A stretch of 64,000 nt of DNA from NCBI RefSeq assembly GCF_004769635.1, contig NZ_RQGH01000026.1:496001-560000 (forward strand), given 5' to 3'. The position numbers and the translations under genes are program-made. The DNA is from Leptospira jelokensis (lineage in GTDB: Bacteria; Spirochaetota; Leptospiria; Leptospirales; Leptospiraceae). Shown here one piece after another: positions 17,055 through 26,637 of this stretch (position 1 is the first letter of the stretch; each line of letters begins with the position of its first letter). A model generated the notes under the pieces. The model was not told the origin of the DNA. It searched no databases and saw nothing but the letters and a program-made list of their open reading frames with translations.

Positions 17055-18047
17055 ATGGAAAAAACAACAAATTTGGCAATTTTAACAGCTACGGTGTATG
17101 GCTTATTATTAAGAATATTACATGATTTACTCAGCGAATTCTTAGGGGGAATCGTTAGCATTAGTTTTGTTATGCTAGCGCCACTTACCATCGGATTTAT
17201 TACGGTTTACCTTCTCCCGAAAGAACAATCAAATCGAATGGTAAACGCAATCTTTAAACCATTTATACCTTGTTTGATTTTGATGTGTGTCACCATTGCA
17301 CTTAATATCGAAGGCACCATTTGTTGGATCATGATTTTTCCTTTATTTGCTTTTACGGCAAGTTTAGGGGGAATTTTAGCCTTTCAAATTCGCAAAAGCA
17401 TTGATAAGAATTCAATGGAAAAATCAGAGAAGGATCGAAATACCATGTATGGTTCCTTCATTCTCTGTTTGCCACTTGTGATTGGCTTTATAGAAGGAGA
17501 CAATACCTTAACGAGAAAGGATTTTTACATCGCAAGATCCGTTACAATCCAAGCTTCACCAGAGGCCGTCTGGAAAGAACTTACAAACATAAACGAAATT
17601 TTCCCTGAAGAACAAAAATTCGACTTTTCCACTTTTTTAGGATTCCCGAAACACCTAAGCACAACTATCGAGAAAATGGAATTAGGTGGGCGAAGGATTG
17701 CAACCTATGAGAAAGGACTAATATTCCATGAAACAATTGAGAAATTTGAAAAAGACAAATTGCTTGTACTCAATATCAATATCGACCCCAAGGCCATTCC
17801 AGTGAAAGTAATGGATGAACACATTGTACTTGGTGGGAAACATGTGGACATTTTACAAGATGTTTACCAATTACAAAAATTATCTGACGAAACGACACGA
17901 CTGACATTGAGTAGTCATTTTTATATCAATACACCTTTCAATTGGTATGCAGGGATATGGTCGGAGTATTTGATGCGAGATATTTTACAAAGCCAAATCA
18001 ATCTCATCGAAAATCGAACGAAAACAAATAGAACCTTTGTAAAATAA
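17055..18047 (+). CDS. Membrane protein with SRPBCC-type lipid-binding domain
   Basis: The 330-residue product has about four hydrophobic helices in residues 8-130, including LAPLTIGFITVYLLP and ILMCVTIALNI. A helix-grip (SRPBCC/START-like) domain follows at about 175-325, with ARSVTIQASPEAVWKEL typical of polyketide cyclase/SRPBCC proteins, and a final sheet DVYQLQKLSDETTRLTLSSHF. SRPBCC domains bind hydrophobic ligands. With the phosphoesterase gene 38 bases upstream, lipid handling is a reasonable guess. The fusion of a membrane part and SRPBCC is not common. Confidence 0.7.
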   Translation: MEKTTNLAILTATVYGLLLRILHDLLSEFLGGIVSISFVMLAPLTIGFITVYLLPKEQSNRMVNAIFKPFIPCLILMCVTIALNIEGTICWIMIFPLFAFTASLGGILAFQIRKSIDKNSMEKSEKDRNTMYGSFILCLPLVIGFIEGDNTLTRKDFYIARSVTIQASPEAVWKELTNINEIFPEEQKFDFSTFLGFPKHLSTTIEKMELGGRRIATYEKGLIFHETIEKFEKDKLLVLNINIDPKAIPVKVMDEHIVLGGKHVDILQDVYQLQKLSDETTRLTLSSHFYINTPFNWYAGIWSEYLMRDILQSQINLIENRTKTNRTFVK

Positions 18048-18111
18048 ATTTTAAATTAGAAAATGAAGATGGGTTATTTCACAAAAAAATTATAGCATTT
18101 TTTGAATTATA

Positions 18112-18470
18112 TTGAAACAGGCGTTAGTGGGGTTCGTATTTCAATTTATTTTTAGTTTTGTATCTATTGTTGTTTATTTTCAACCGATCTTGGCTCAAGA
18201 GTCACCTCCCCAAAGGCAATTAAGGCAACCCAATGCAAATATTAGCAATGATGTGAATGAAAAACTCAAAATCCAATTCCAAAACAATACAACGTTTGTT
18301 CCGTATGCACCAAAACCAACCAAGCAAAAAGTTTTTATGTATTTTGGGAAATACCGATCGGTGCCATCAATTGGAGACTCGGGTTCGGAGGTCCATTTTA
18401 TAACCAAAATGGGTATAAAATTTCATTCACCACAGTTGAGATGTCATTTTATACACCGATTGAATTTTAG
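18112..18470 (+). pseudogene. Frameshifted small exported protein
   Basis: Frame +1 from a TTG at 18112 encodes a signal peptide (IFSFVSIVVYFQPILAQ) and a polar segment to about 18325. After the AAAAAGTTTTT run at 18326-18336, the frame one base back (-1) continues as a strong strand-rich tail (EIPIGAINWRLGFGGPFYN and FTTVEMSFYTPIEF) to a TAG at 18468-18470. The original +1 frame runs on to 18513 in less protein-like sequence. One base change in the homopolymers would restore the gene. A sequencing error or an old inactivation are the alternatives. A start codon with an SD is not seen. Confidence 0.5.
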
Positions 18471-18566
18471 GATTCTTGGATTTGATTTTATTTTTGCTAG
18501 TATGATAAATTAATTATTTCCCTCACGCTAACCAATTCAGTCCAAAAATCATTGAGGGCAACTAAA

Positions 18567-19403
18567 ATGGAAATAGTCAATCGATTCAAAGTAGAAATGG
18601 TATCACACAAACACACCGAATCGTTTTCAACTCACGGATTCCGTTGTCCCAAATCCATCAATCCATTTTTAAATTTAGATCTATTTCATATGTCGATGCC
18701 CACATTCCCTCCTCATCCCCATGCAGGATTTTCTGCAGTGACCTATCTTTTCCCTACTTCGGAGGGAGTTTTCCAAAACCGAGATAGCAAAGGAGATACT
18801 TCCATCATTGAAGCTGGTGGCTTACATTGGACCCAAGCCGGAGAAGGAATGTTCCATGAAGAGATCCCCACAAAACCAGGAGTAAATTGTTTTGGATTAC
18901 AAATGTTTGTGAAATTACCAAAACAATTTGAACTGTTAGAAGGTAAGGCGTTTCACGTTTCACCGAAGGACATTCCGAAAGTCCAAGCGAAAGGAAGTTC
19001 TGTTCTTGTTATATTGGGTAGTTTTGGTGGCGTTACCAATGAGATCGAAGGGTTAAAGCCTTCTTTTCAGTTTTTGAATGTGCAAATGGATCCAAATGCA
19101 GATATCGAATTGGATTTAAATGCTGATAGAATCCAACTTGTGGTCTGTATCCAAGGAAAGATCAAATCTGATGCCGATGAAATGATTTCTTCCAATGAAA
19201 TTTTAATTCTGAAGGATCAGACAAAAAAATTAATGCTGAACACCTTCGAAGAAGGTTGTAATTTTTTGTTTTTATCTGCTCCCAAGTTAGAAGAAGACTA
19301 TGTATGGAATGGATCCTTATGTCTTTCAGATTCGATTCGGATGCAAGAGACAGTTTCCAAATTAAGAACAGGGCAATTGGGGTATTTATCTTCTTCGTTT
19401 TAG
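18567..19403 (+). CDS. Pirin-family protein
   Basis: The 278-residue protein has a cupin fold with the pirin signature: FPPHPHAGFSAVTYLF near residue 50, then GEGMFHEEIP near 94. The His and Glu residues in these motifs bind iron. Some pirins show quercetinase activity; the role here is not known. I use the ATG at 18567, which has TTGAGGG upstream; the TTG at 18552 is also in frame. It is convergent with the DUF1554 gene, with about 30 bases between the two stop codons. Confidence 0.9.
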   Translation: MEIVNRFKVEMVSHKHTESFSTHGFRCPKSINPFLNLDLFHMSMPTFPPHPHAGFSAVTYLFPTSEGVFQNRDSKGDTSIIEAGGLHWTQAGEGMFHEEIPTKPGVNCFGLQMFVKLPKQFELLEGKAFHVSPKDIPKVQAKGSSVLVILGSFGGVTNEIEGLKPSFQFLNVQMDPNADIELDLNADRIQLVVCIQGKIKSDADEMISSNEILILKDQTKKLMLNTFEEGCNFLFLSAPKLEEDYVWNGSLCLSDSIRMQETVSKLRTGQLGYLSSSF

Positions 19404-19432
19404 AACCAGTGGAAGATTCAAATTATGCATAT

Positions 19433-20104
19433 CTACTGTTCCACACACAGGATAACGGACTGGGTATCACAATCGGTTCCACCTGTTGAAAAAAACAAAC
19501 TATTACTATTGGATGCGACTCCTACTAGTGCACCATCCGATGCATCCGTCCACCTGCTGCAATGATTATTTAACCGCGTATCCCAACCGAAAGTATCTAT
19601 ACCTGTAAAAATAGTAGAAACTGAAGGACTTTCCGCATCACCTGTTTGGCTGGTAAAGATTCCTACATTATTTGTGGTAGCAATCGTCGCTCCATCCACT
19701 GCCCTCACGTACGTTGTATTGGGCTTTAAAATCCAATCCACATGTTCCGATGCACCTCCAGTTAAACAATTATCTGTCGTGCAGGCAATGCGGTTCACAT
19801 CGTCCACAAGAAAGGCTTTGAAGACGGCTCTTGCTGGCTCCGTTGGTTTTTTCGAATCACTCATACATTTGGCATCGGCTCCAGCGATCCCACCGCGAGC
19901 TCCATTATAAGTAATACTTGTGGAAAAAAAACGACACGTGGTACAAACAGGAATCGCCGCTTGGCAGAAAGAACTTTGCCCTGTGAGACAAAGAAGTGTT
20001 TCGTTTTCTCGAAATGAATCAGATTCAAAATCACGTGGGTTATTGAGTGTTGGCTTTGCACATTGGAAACAGAGAAATAAGAATACAGAAAAGAGAAAAC
20101 GCAT
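19433..20104 (-). CDS. DUF1554 protein, probable lipoprotein
   Basis: This 223-residue protein has a lipoprotein signal with a lipobox-like FQCAK. The core has the DUF1554 layout: CRFFSTSITYNGARGG near residue 60, the Ala-rich KCMSDS, NRIACTTDNCL, WILKPNTTYVRAVDG, and a C-terminal CVEQ. The fold is related to collagen XVIII/endostatin-like domains, and Leptospira carry several such genes. The many Cys suggest disulfides. The function is unproven; an outer-surface role is inferred. Confidence 0.85.
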   Translation of the reverse strand: MRFLFSVFLFLCFQCAKPTLNNPRDFESDSFRENETLLCLTGQSSFCQAAIPVCTTCRFFSTSITYNGARGGIAGADAKCMSDSKKPTEPARAVFKAFLVDDVNRIACTTDNCLTGGASEHVDWILKPNTTYVRAVDGATIATTNNVGIFTSQTGDAESPSVSTIFTGIDTFGWDTRLNNHCSRWTDASDGALVGVASNSNSLFFSTGGTDCDTQSVILCVEQ

Positions 20105-20439
20105 TCCTTGATGATAATCCTTTCAAGATCCTTAGCAACCAAGAAATCGATTCGGATCAATTCATTTTTTAAAAAATCAAAATCGCGGGTATTACGTTCG
20201 TTCTAAATCATCAGAGGAAATAAACGAACATACGTTTACAATTTACAGTTGATCACCGTTCAATCACTAATGTTTGTTATGTGATAGGATCATAAAGATA
20301 CAACAGAAAAAATCATTTTCACATCAAAAAGTGAGAGCTACAAACCTAAGCTTTTCCTTATGTTATGTTTTTTTCCATTTTCTTTTGCTTCTATTGACAA
20401 TCGGTAAACTTGTAAACCAAATGAAGGTGAGGAAACTCT
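20105..20439. other. Divergent intergenic region, no gene seen
   Basis: The 335-base gap divides the DUF1554 gene from the zinc-ribbon gene. On the plus strand it has TTGACA at 20394 but no convincing -10. An SD GGTGAGGA lies at 20426-20433. I see no RNA gene or repeat. Confidence 0.45.
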
Positions 20440-20997
20440 ATGCCATTTGAAACCACAATCCAATGCCCTTGGTGTAAAACGAATTACCCAAACACAAATG
20501 CTACCAACTGCACCAATTGTGGAGGAACACTCGAATATTCATTCACTTCGGATGAACTTGGTTCGGAACCGCCGACTGCCCCAAGAGTCCTTCCTGCAAA
20601 ATTCAAAAGACGGATCAAATACACGGGCAATGTGATGACTATGATCGGCATCATTTTTACGATTCCCTTTTTCTGGACGATCCTCTTTCCCATCATAGGA
20701 ATTTTCTGTTGGCGAAAGGGTTTAAAAACGGCAAATGATGAACTGCTTCCCTTAGAAGAAGGGAAAGCAACAGTTGGCGAAATCACAGACATCCGCAAAG
20801 ATTATACCCAATCTTTAAATGGCGAGTCTCCCTCAGTTGTTGAATTTGTCTTTGAAGTGAATGGAATCCAACACAAAGGAAACGTTGGCAATATCTATGA
20901 CCAAGTCCACCTTACCAAAAAAGTGGGTGATCAACTTTGGGTTGTTTATATGCCAAATGACCCTGACAAAAGTAGTGTATGGCCGCCGATGGTGTGA
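20440..20997 (+). CDS. Zinc-ribbon membrane protein (DUF3592-like)
   Basis: This 185-residue protein has a zinc ribbon near residues 9-32 (CPWCK and CTNCGG, Cys pairs spaced 17 apart). A two-helix membrane part follows near 65-95 (MIGIIFTIPFFWTILFPIIG), then a small soluble domain with FVFEVNGIQHKGNVG and LWVVYMPNDPDKSSVWPP that matches DUF3592. Its ligand is unknown. Upstream SD and ATG are well placed. Confidence 0.75.
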   Translation: MPFETTIQCPWCKTNYPNTNATNCTNCGGTLEYSFTSDELGSEPPTAPRVLPAKFKRRIKYTGNVMTMIGIIFTIPFFWTILFPIIGIFCWRKGLKTANDELLPLEEGKATVGEITDIRKDYTQSLNGESPSVVEFVFEVNGIQHKGNVGNIYDQVHLTKKVGDQLWVVYMPNDPDKSSVWPPMV

Positions 20998-21232
20998 AAG
21001 ATTTTTAATCTTTAATAGATGTTAAATTACTTCCAATATACAGTTAGAGTTTAAATTCCTTATCTTAACTCTTTATGAAATGGATCTAAAAAAGACAGAG
21101 ATTCAATCGATTCGTATATTCCGTCTTTTTTCTCAGAAAACTGCATTCAAATGGATCAGATAAATAGGATTATTATGAAATAATTTATTGCATCAAATTC
21201 TCATTTAGCATTTAATGAGTGATGAATGAGAA

Positions 21233-22648
21233 ATGACCATGAATCAATTTTATTTGTCTTTGACGTATTTCTCATTTTGTTTTAGCTCCTGCTTTTATCA
21301 TCCCCTGTGGAAACCGTATTTTTTTCCAGACAATCATACTCATTCAAAACAAATCGTACAGTATTCGACCATCTTCTTTCTCATCCAACCTAGGATTTGG
21401 AATCTCTCAGCATCGTCTGGTGTCGAGGGAGAGGTGATTGTAATCGAGGGTGCAAATTTTTCATCTGATATCAATGAAAACAAAGTGTTTTTTGCAGATT
21501 CATTGCCTGCTGAAATCATTGAAGCTTCTGGCTCTAGGTTGGCTATCAAGGTTCCTTTTGGAGCAAAATCAGGCAGAATCACCATCCAAAACCAATTTGG
21601 AATGACACAAAGTCCTGATCGATTCACTGTTTATCGTTATTTCATAAGTTTTTCAGCAGGGTCAAATACGGAACTCTATTCACTTAATATGGTCACGGGT
21701 GAACTCGTTTCTAACTCTCTTTCCCCATTTGCATTTGCATCTAACAACGCAAAGTTTACTAACAATGGGAGGTTTGCCTATTCTGGTGGATTTGGAATTT
21801 CTTACATTTCAAGTTATTCTGTTAATTCACTGAATGGAGTATTGTCGTCGCTTTCGGCTAATGCTGGTACAACCACATCCAATCCAGTTTTCTTCGCCTT
21901 CCATCCTTCCAATCGATTTCTATATGTTTCAAACATCAATGGAGCATCAGTATCTGCTTTTCAACTCGATGAAAATACTGGCATTTTAGGTAAAATTGGT
22001 GAGTTTTCACAACCGTGCACTTGTACGTTGAACCATTTAGCAATCACTCCAGATGGTAAATTTTTGTATGTAAACGGAAATGGTTCACCTGAACAGATAT
22101 TTGGTTACATCATTGACCAATTCACAGGTTCATTATCAAACATTTCTGGCTCTCCTTTTACAACTGGAATCACCAATATGGAAGCTTTACTAACAGAGGT
22201 TAATTCAAAATTTATCTATTCGGTTGCCTCTGGATCAGGTGGAGTGATCATCGGAATGGAAATCAATCCAACCACAGGAAACCTGTCTGGAATCGCTGGA
22301 AGTCCATTTACTGGAACATTTAATAATTTTCGCGCCGTCATGCACCCTTCGGGCAAGTATTTGTATACAGTGAATATTGCCGGAGCGCAACTAGCAAAAC
22401 ATGATATCAATCCTTCAGATGGTTCTTTATCTTCGGCGAATTCCATTTTAAGTTTTGGATCCAATTTACAATTTGTAACATTGGATCCAACGGGAGCCTA
22501 TGGCTTCGTTAACAATACTGCAGGCAATAATTTTTATCAGTTTAAAGTGGATGGTACCACAGGGGTTCCTTCTCTTCTGAATTCAGGAAATCCTTACTCT
22601 GCTAGTGCAACCCCAAATGTTCCTGAACCATTTCGGATTGCACAATAA
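21233..22648 (+). CDS. IPT/TIG-domain beta-propeller lipoprotein
   Basis: The 471-residue protein has a lipoprotein signal (YFSFCFSSC; an ATG at 21239 is also possible). An IPT/TIG domain follows near residues 55-130 (GVEGEVIVIEGANFSSDI), then seven or so blades of a YncE/lactonase-like propeller (PF10282 type). The blades repeat HPSNRFLYVSN, TPDGKFLYVNG and HPSGKYLYTVN with SPFT linkers. This fold is often used for binding or sugar-lactone hydrolysis, but no active-site residues are evident. It ends about 105 bases before the convergent 1013-residue lipoprotein gene. Confidence 0.8.
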   Translation: MTMNQFYLSLTYFSFCFSSCFYHPLWKPYFFPDNHTHSKQIVQYSTIFFLIQPRIWNLSASSGVEGEVIVIEGANFSSDINENKVFFADSLPAEIIEASGSRLAIKVPFGAKSGRITIQNQFGMTQSPDRFTVYRYFISFSAGSNTELYSLNMVTGELVSNSLSPFAFASNNAKFTNNGRFAYSGGFGISYISSYSVNSLNGVLSSLSANAGTTTSNPVFFAFHPSNRFLYVSNINGASVSAFQLDENTGILGKIGEFSQPCTCTLNHLAITPDGKFLYVNGNGSPEQIFGYIIDQFTGSLSNISGSPFTTGITNMEALLTEVNSKFIYSVASGSGGVIIGMEINPTTGNLSGIAGSPFTGTFNNFRAVMHPSGKYLYTVNIAGAQLAKHDINPSDGSLSSANSILSFGSNLQFVTLDPTGAYGFVNNTAGNNFYQFKVDGTTGVPSLLNSGNPYSASATPNVPEPFRIAQ

Positions 22649-22752
22649 CCAAGTAAGAAACTATAAACCTTTCCAGTGTAATGATCCACCAACTCAAATC
22701 AGCTGATGGCTCTCAAAATAATGGAAACTGAGTGTCTTAAAATCTAACTTTT

Positions 22753-25700
22753 TTAAGGAGTCACATTCAATGTGCCAAGTAAATTAGGACTGAACTGTAA
22801 TTCCGGATAAATATGTCCATATGTGAAATAGTCAGAACCATTTCCATTGGTATCACAATAGGTATAATTCAAACCACCATCGATCGAAAATCTGGCAGTA
22901 TAAGAATGCGTACCATCACTTGGGAGATAGAATTTTCCTGCATATTCAGAATTATTTGTATTATCAATGAAATTAGTAGGATTAAATTTTGCAGAAATAA
23001 ATCTCCATCCAGCTATCGATCTTGGATCAGTTCCAGAAGGTCCATATCCAATTTCGCCTTTGATCAATGTATTATCGATTAAATTGTTCGTTACATTAGG
23101 ATAGTAAACTCTAGCGTATATCCAATCTGTTTCCATTTGTTGAGATCGGCTCAGGCTCATGGTTGTCGGATAATGTAAAATACAATAAGGTATTTCTCCG
23201 TTTTCGAATCCTAGTCCATTTCTTATTCCTGCCATAATATACTTAGCTGGGAACCGAAATGTAGAATATGGTGCCACATCTGTAATGATCAAATCCATAC
23301 TATAACCTGATTCTGTTTGAAAAGGTGAAAAATTGCAATTGTAGTAATGGTTTCCCGGATTTTTTGAGCACAACACTGGAATATTGCCATGTATAGTTTC
23401 AAAATGAAATTGTACCTGAGAACTAAATATACCTGTCAGGAAGAATTGATATTGAGAAGACAGACCAAGATTTTGCGGACTATTATCAGTACCCATCTCA
23501 AAAGTATAGATTTTGTAATTCACTTGATATCCAGTCGGACTTATTAAAGTCAATTCGCCAGACAATGCAGGCATATCGGAGTATCCAGAAACCCTTAAAT
23601 AATCACTCTTAACTAATTCAAAATTGAATAACGATGGCAAATGGTAAGTTACAACAACCATTGAAGTATTTTCAGTAGTATAAATTGGAGTATACGTTGG
23701 GTTTTTAGCCCTATAAATATTCACAATGATCGTCTTATTCACATCATCAATGATCCCTTTCGTACCAAATTCCGGCACATCAAACGACGTAAACCTTGGG
23801 ATCAATTCCCCAATTGTAAAATTCCTTACAAGTTCTGTGGAAACATTCCCTGCATGGTCTTTTGCCAAAAATCGATATTGCAATACCGCATTGTTAGGTG
23901 TGATGATGGAACCAGTAACCAATTGTCCATTTTGGATGCTACCATTGGCATCGAAGGATGGGGACGTTCCATTCACTGTGTAAATCACTTCATGGCAACC
24001 GGAATATAGGTCTTCACAATTGATGGAGAGAGTTTGCGGAACTGTATAGGTTCCGCTGTCAACAGATGCAGTGATGATTGGACTTGAAAGATCAACTGTA
24101 TAATTGACAGAAGAAGATCCATTGGTGCCCACAAGATTTGCCACACAAACCACAACCGTTTTATTTCCTTCCGAGCCAAAGGAAGCCACAGGGATTTCGG
24201 ATACAACCGTTTCGTTCGCGGCAACTGTTCCTGTTACGTTTGTGCCAGAAAGAGCCGAACCGGAAGCACATGTGGCTCCTAATTTCAAATGGTAATTCCC
24301 TGCTTTATCTGATTTCCAACTAATCGTTGCGACTTGGTCATTTTTTAAATACGTAGATGGCAATACACTATTGATGGTGATGGTTGGAACGATGGTATCC
24401 ACTGTGTATGATTCGCTAAAGACAACGGATTGGTTTCCGGCACGGTCACAAGTCCTTACTCTAAAGGTCGTAGTTGTTTGGTTTGGTGTTGGGACCGATG
24501 ACGTATATTCTGTTCCTACACCCACCGAACAATTGGCACCAAAGGATGGTGTGGTTCCATTCGTTGTGTAAATTACCTTGGAACAACCTGCCCCACCCGC
24601 GTCAGAACAATTCATCACAACAGATTGGATGACACCATAATTCCCACCTGATGGGAGGATGGTCACACCGGGAGCGGTGTCATCTCGAGTGACATTTGCC
24701 ACACCAAAGCCAGTCACACCACTACTCGTCACACAGATGCGTAAGGCATTGGTTCCCAAATTGAGAGAGGATGCAAGGATGGTTCCAGAGGTTTGGTTTA
24801 CATTCGCGGTCACACTCCCTGAATACAGAGTGGTTCCTGAATTACAATCAGTCGCATTTTTGCGTATGGAATAGGTCCCTGTTTTGGAAGACCTCCATTG
24901 GATTTCTGTCGAAAGTATGGAACCTGATACCGTACTCACAAAAGGAGCAGAAATCGAATTCACAGTGATCACCGGTCCAAGGGAAGGGACCATCGGATCT
25001 TCAAAGTTAGGTGCCCCATCACCGTCAAAATCCGCATTCGGAAACGCTGCTGTGACTGGATCTGTTCCTAACACATCCACAAGTTCGTTGATAAATGGTC
25101 CAAGGATCCCAGCATTTGCCTGGAAGTATTCATCGGGACTCGCATAACCGTAGTCAGCATAATTTGCTAACTCTTCAATCACTCGGTCGGCAATATTCGA
25201 AACAGGATTTGGATTGGTAATGATTCCACTAGAAACCAACCAGATTTGGATGTTCAACGCCACACCAAAAGAAAAATGAACAACCTCCACTTTCATCGTG
25301 TTAGCTGAATAGTCCACGGAAACTTTTTTCATTTTTTCTAGAGTGGAATCGTCTTTTACATAGTACATACCAACACTACGTTCTTCGATCCCAGTTTCTG
25401 GCATTCTGCCTTGTTCGTAATTGATGGTGAGATAAGCAGGTTTTAAAAACTTCAAACCTTCTGGTTCAAATTTAAAGATAGGGCTTGTGGATCCGTATTC
25501 CGTCGGAATGGAACCATTGGGACTCACATTCCTTGAGACGGTAATGACTTTTGTTTCGGAAAGTGCTCCCGCAGGGATTTCAAACGAGAAACTTCCGTCT
25601 GAGGCAGTTAACGTTCCCCCACTTGGTCCGACCTCAGCCGAAACAGAGCGCAGATCGGAGGAACTGCCCATAAACAAACCCAAAAAGGACTGTAAAAATG

Positions 25701-25794
25701 AAGATTGGTTTTGTTTGTCCTTGGGGAGTAAAAAACCAATGCAATTATAGGAGGATAACCCTAAAAGTAGAACGACCAGTAGTTTTGAATTCAT
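22753..25794 (-). CDS. Large multi-domain surface lipoprotein with ChbHex-like repeats
   Basis: This 1013-residue protein has a lipoprotein signal with lipobox SYNC. Residues 50-150 resemble a ZU5/adhesin-like sheet (VGPSGGTLTASDGSF, EIPAGALSE). A calcium-loop-like DFDGDGAPNFEDP follows near residue 255. Then come two or more beta-sandwich modules carrying IYTTNGTTPSF and IYTVNGTSPSF, a pattern of beta-hexosaminidase C-terminal (CHB_HEX_C) repeats. The C-terminal half is a different, aromatic-rich sheet. It is likely anchored in the outer membrane. Adhesion or carbohydrate binding is inferred. Confidence 0.75.
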   Translation of the reverse strand: MNSKLLVVLLLGLSSYNCIGFLLPKDKQNQSSFLQSFLGLFMGSSSDLRSVSAEVGPSGGTLTASDGSFSFEIPAGALSETKVITVSRNVSPNGSIPTEYGSTSPIFKFEPEGLKFLKPAYLTINYEQGRMPETGIEERSVGMYYVKDDSTLEKMKKVSVDYSANTMKVEVVHFSFGVALNIQIWLVSSGIITNPNPVSNIADRVIEELANYADYGYASPDEYFQANAGILGPFINELVDVLGTDPVTAAFPNADFDGDGAPNFEDPMVPSLGPVITVNSISAPFVSTVSGSILSTEIQWRSSKTGTYSIRKNATDCNSGTTLYSGSVTANVNQTSGTILASSLNLGTNALRICVTSSGVTGFGVANVTRDDTAPGVTILPSGGNYGVIQSVVMNCSDAGGAGCSKVIYTTNGTTPSFGANCSVGVGTEYTSSVPTPNQTTTTFRVRTCDRAGNQSVVFSESYTVDTIVPTITINSVLPSTYLKNDQVATISWKSDKAGNYHLKLGATCASGSALSGTNVTGTVAANETVVSEIPVASFGSEGNKTVVVCVANLVGTNGSSSVNYTVDLSSPIITASVDSGTYTVPQTLSINCEDLYSGCHEVIYTVNGTSPSFDANGSIQNGQLVTGSIITPNNAVLQYRFLAKDHAGNVSTELVRNFTIGELIPRFTSFDVPEFGTKGIIDDVNKTIIVNIYRAKNPTYTPIYTTENTSMVVVTYHLPSLFNFELVKSDYLRVSGYSDMPALSGELTLISPTGYQVNYKIYTFEMGTDNSPQNLGLSSQYQFFLTGIFSSQVQFHFETIHGNIPVLCSKNPGNHYYNCNFSPFQTESGYSMDLIITDVAPYSTFRFPAKYIMAGIRNGLGFENGEIPYCILHYPTTMSLSRSQQMETDWIYARVYYPNVTNNLIDNTLIKGEIGYGPSGTDPRSIAGWRFISAKFNPTNFIDNTNNSEYAGKFYLPSDGTHSYTARFSIDGGLNYTYCDTNGNGSDYFTYGHIYPELQFSPNLLGTLNVTP

Positions 25795-25950
25795 TTTCAG
25801 ATCCTTTTTTCAAATCACATGCATCGCATGTGGGGCTCATTCATCCGAATTTCCGAATATTTGTCAATGGAATTGTTAGGTGATTTCCGTGTTCGGCCTC
25901 CGCACTCGCCCAAATGTCTGCAAAATCGTTTCCAAAACTGTAATGGAAAG

Positions 25951-26090
25951 GATGACGGGGCGTTCCCCAATCATCTTGATTTGGAACCCAATTTCCGCAA
26001 GGGCCAGGCTACTCCGGGGTGCGCTGACGCTCCCGTCACCTACCATCTAACGAAGGCAGGTGACCAAGCCCTGCGTATCCTTAACGCTGT
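25951..26090. repeat. GC-rich structured intergenic element
   Basis: This lies between the large lipoprotein gene and the YiaA-like gene. It has a GGGG-CGTT-CCCC hairpin (25957-25968) with GATGA/TCATC outer arms, then CCAGGCTACTCCGGGGTGCG, a GTCACCT/AGGTGAC stem (26035-26041, 26058-26064), and CCTGCGTATCCTTAACGC. Its design (hairpin, GGCT...CCG segment, hairpin, short conserved tail) recalls the repeat at 849-930 and 30601-30676, but identity is low by eye. Whether they are one family is uncertain. It stands out for its high GC in an AT-rich region. Confidence 0.45.
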
Positions 26091-26156
26091 TTCATTGAAT
26101 TTTTGGATCCTACAATCTACTTGACGAAAAAGCTAGAATTCCATCATCCTTTTGGA

Positions 26157-26594
26157 ATGATCGCACAACCTCAAAAACCTTCTGCTGCCTTTATCGGTGC
26201 TTCTTGGTTATCATTACTGATTGGTATGTTTACGTTTATCATTGGAATTTGGAATTCTGATATGATGTTAAATGAAAAGGGATTTTATATCACAATTCTG
26301 ATGTATGGATTGTTCTCAGCTGTTTCCTTACAAAAAACGGTAAGGGATCAATTAGAAGGGTTATTTGTCACAGGAATTTATATCGGATTATGTTGGTTTT
26401 CAGTCGCATTGACTTTGTTATTACTCACAATCGGGTTATGGAATGCCACGTTAAACTTAAGTGAAAAAGGATTTTTCGGAATCTCATTTGTGTTAAGTTT
26501 ATTTGCAGCTGTCGCCGTCCAAAAAAATGTCCGTGATTTGCGATTAGCAGAAGGTGATACCAAACCTGAAGTATCTCCAAAAGACAAAAACTAA
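26157..26594 (+). CDS. YiaA/YiaB-family inner-membrane protein
   Basis: The 145-residue product has two copies of a two-helix unit, each ending in a basic motif. They run AFIGASWLSLLIGMFTFIIGIW with LQKTVRDQ and, later, GLCWFSVALTLLLLTIGLW with VQKNVRDL. This matches the duplicated yiaA/yiaB domain (PF05360). I use the ATG at 26157; a TTG at 26103 would add 18 residues. The function is unknown. The gene after it, a DHFR-family gene, starts 43 bases downstream. Confidence 0.8.
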   Translation: MIAQPQKPSAAFIGASWLSLLIGMFTFIIGIWNSDMMLNEKGFYITILMYGLFSAVSLQKTVRDQLEGLFVTGIYIGLCWFSVALTLLLLTIGLWNATLNLSEKGFFGISFVLSLFAAVAVQKNVRDLRLAEGDTKPEVSPKDKN

Positions 26595-26637
26595 TTTGTG
26601 ATACTTCTTTGGTAAGTTAACACAGTGGAGGAATAAT

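Noticed and set aside
18326..18337. Programmed -1 frameshift signal in the A5/T5 run.
   Set aside because: No X-XXY-YYZ heptamer lies in the right frame and no downstream pseudoknot is apparent; a mutation or sequencing error is simpler.
22699..22708. Perfect 10-bp palindrome ATCAGCTGAT in the convergent gap.
   Set aside because: Too short, with no second copy or context to support a site.
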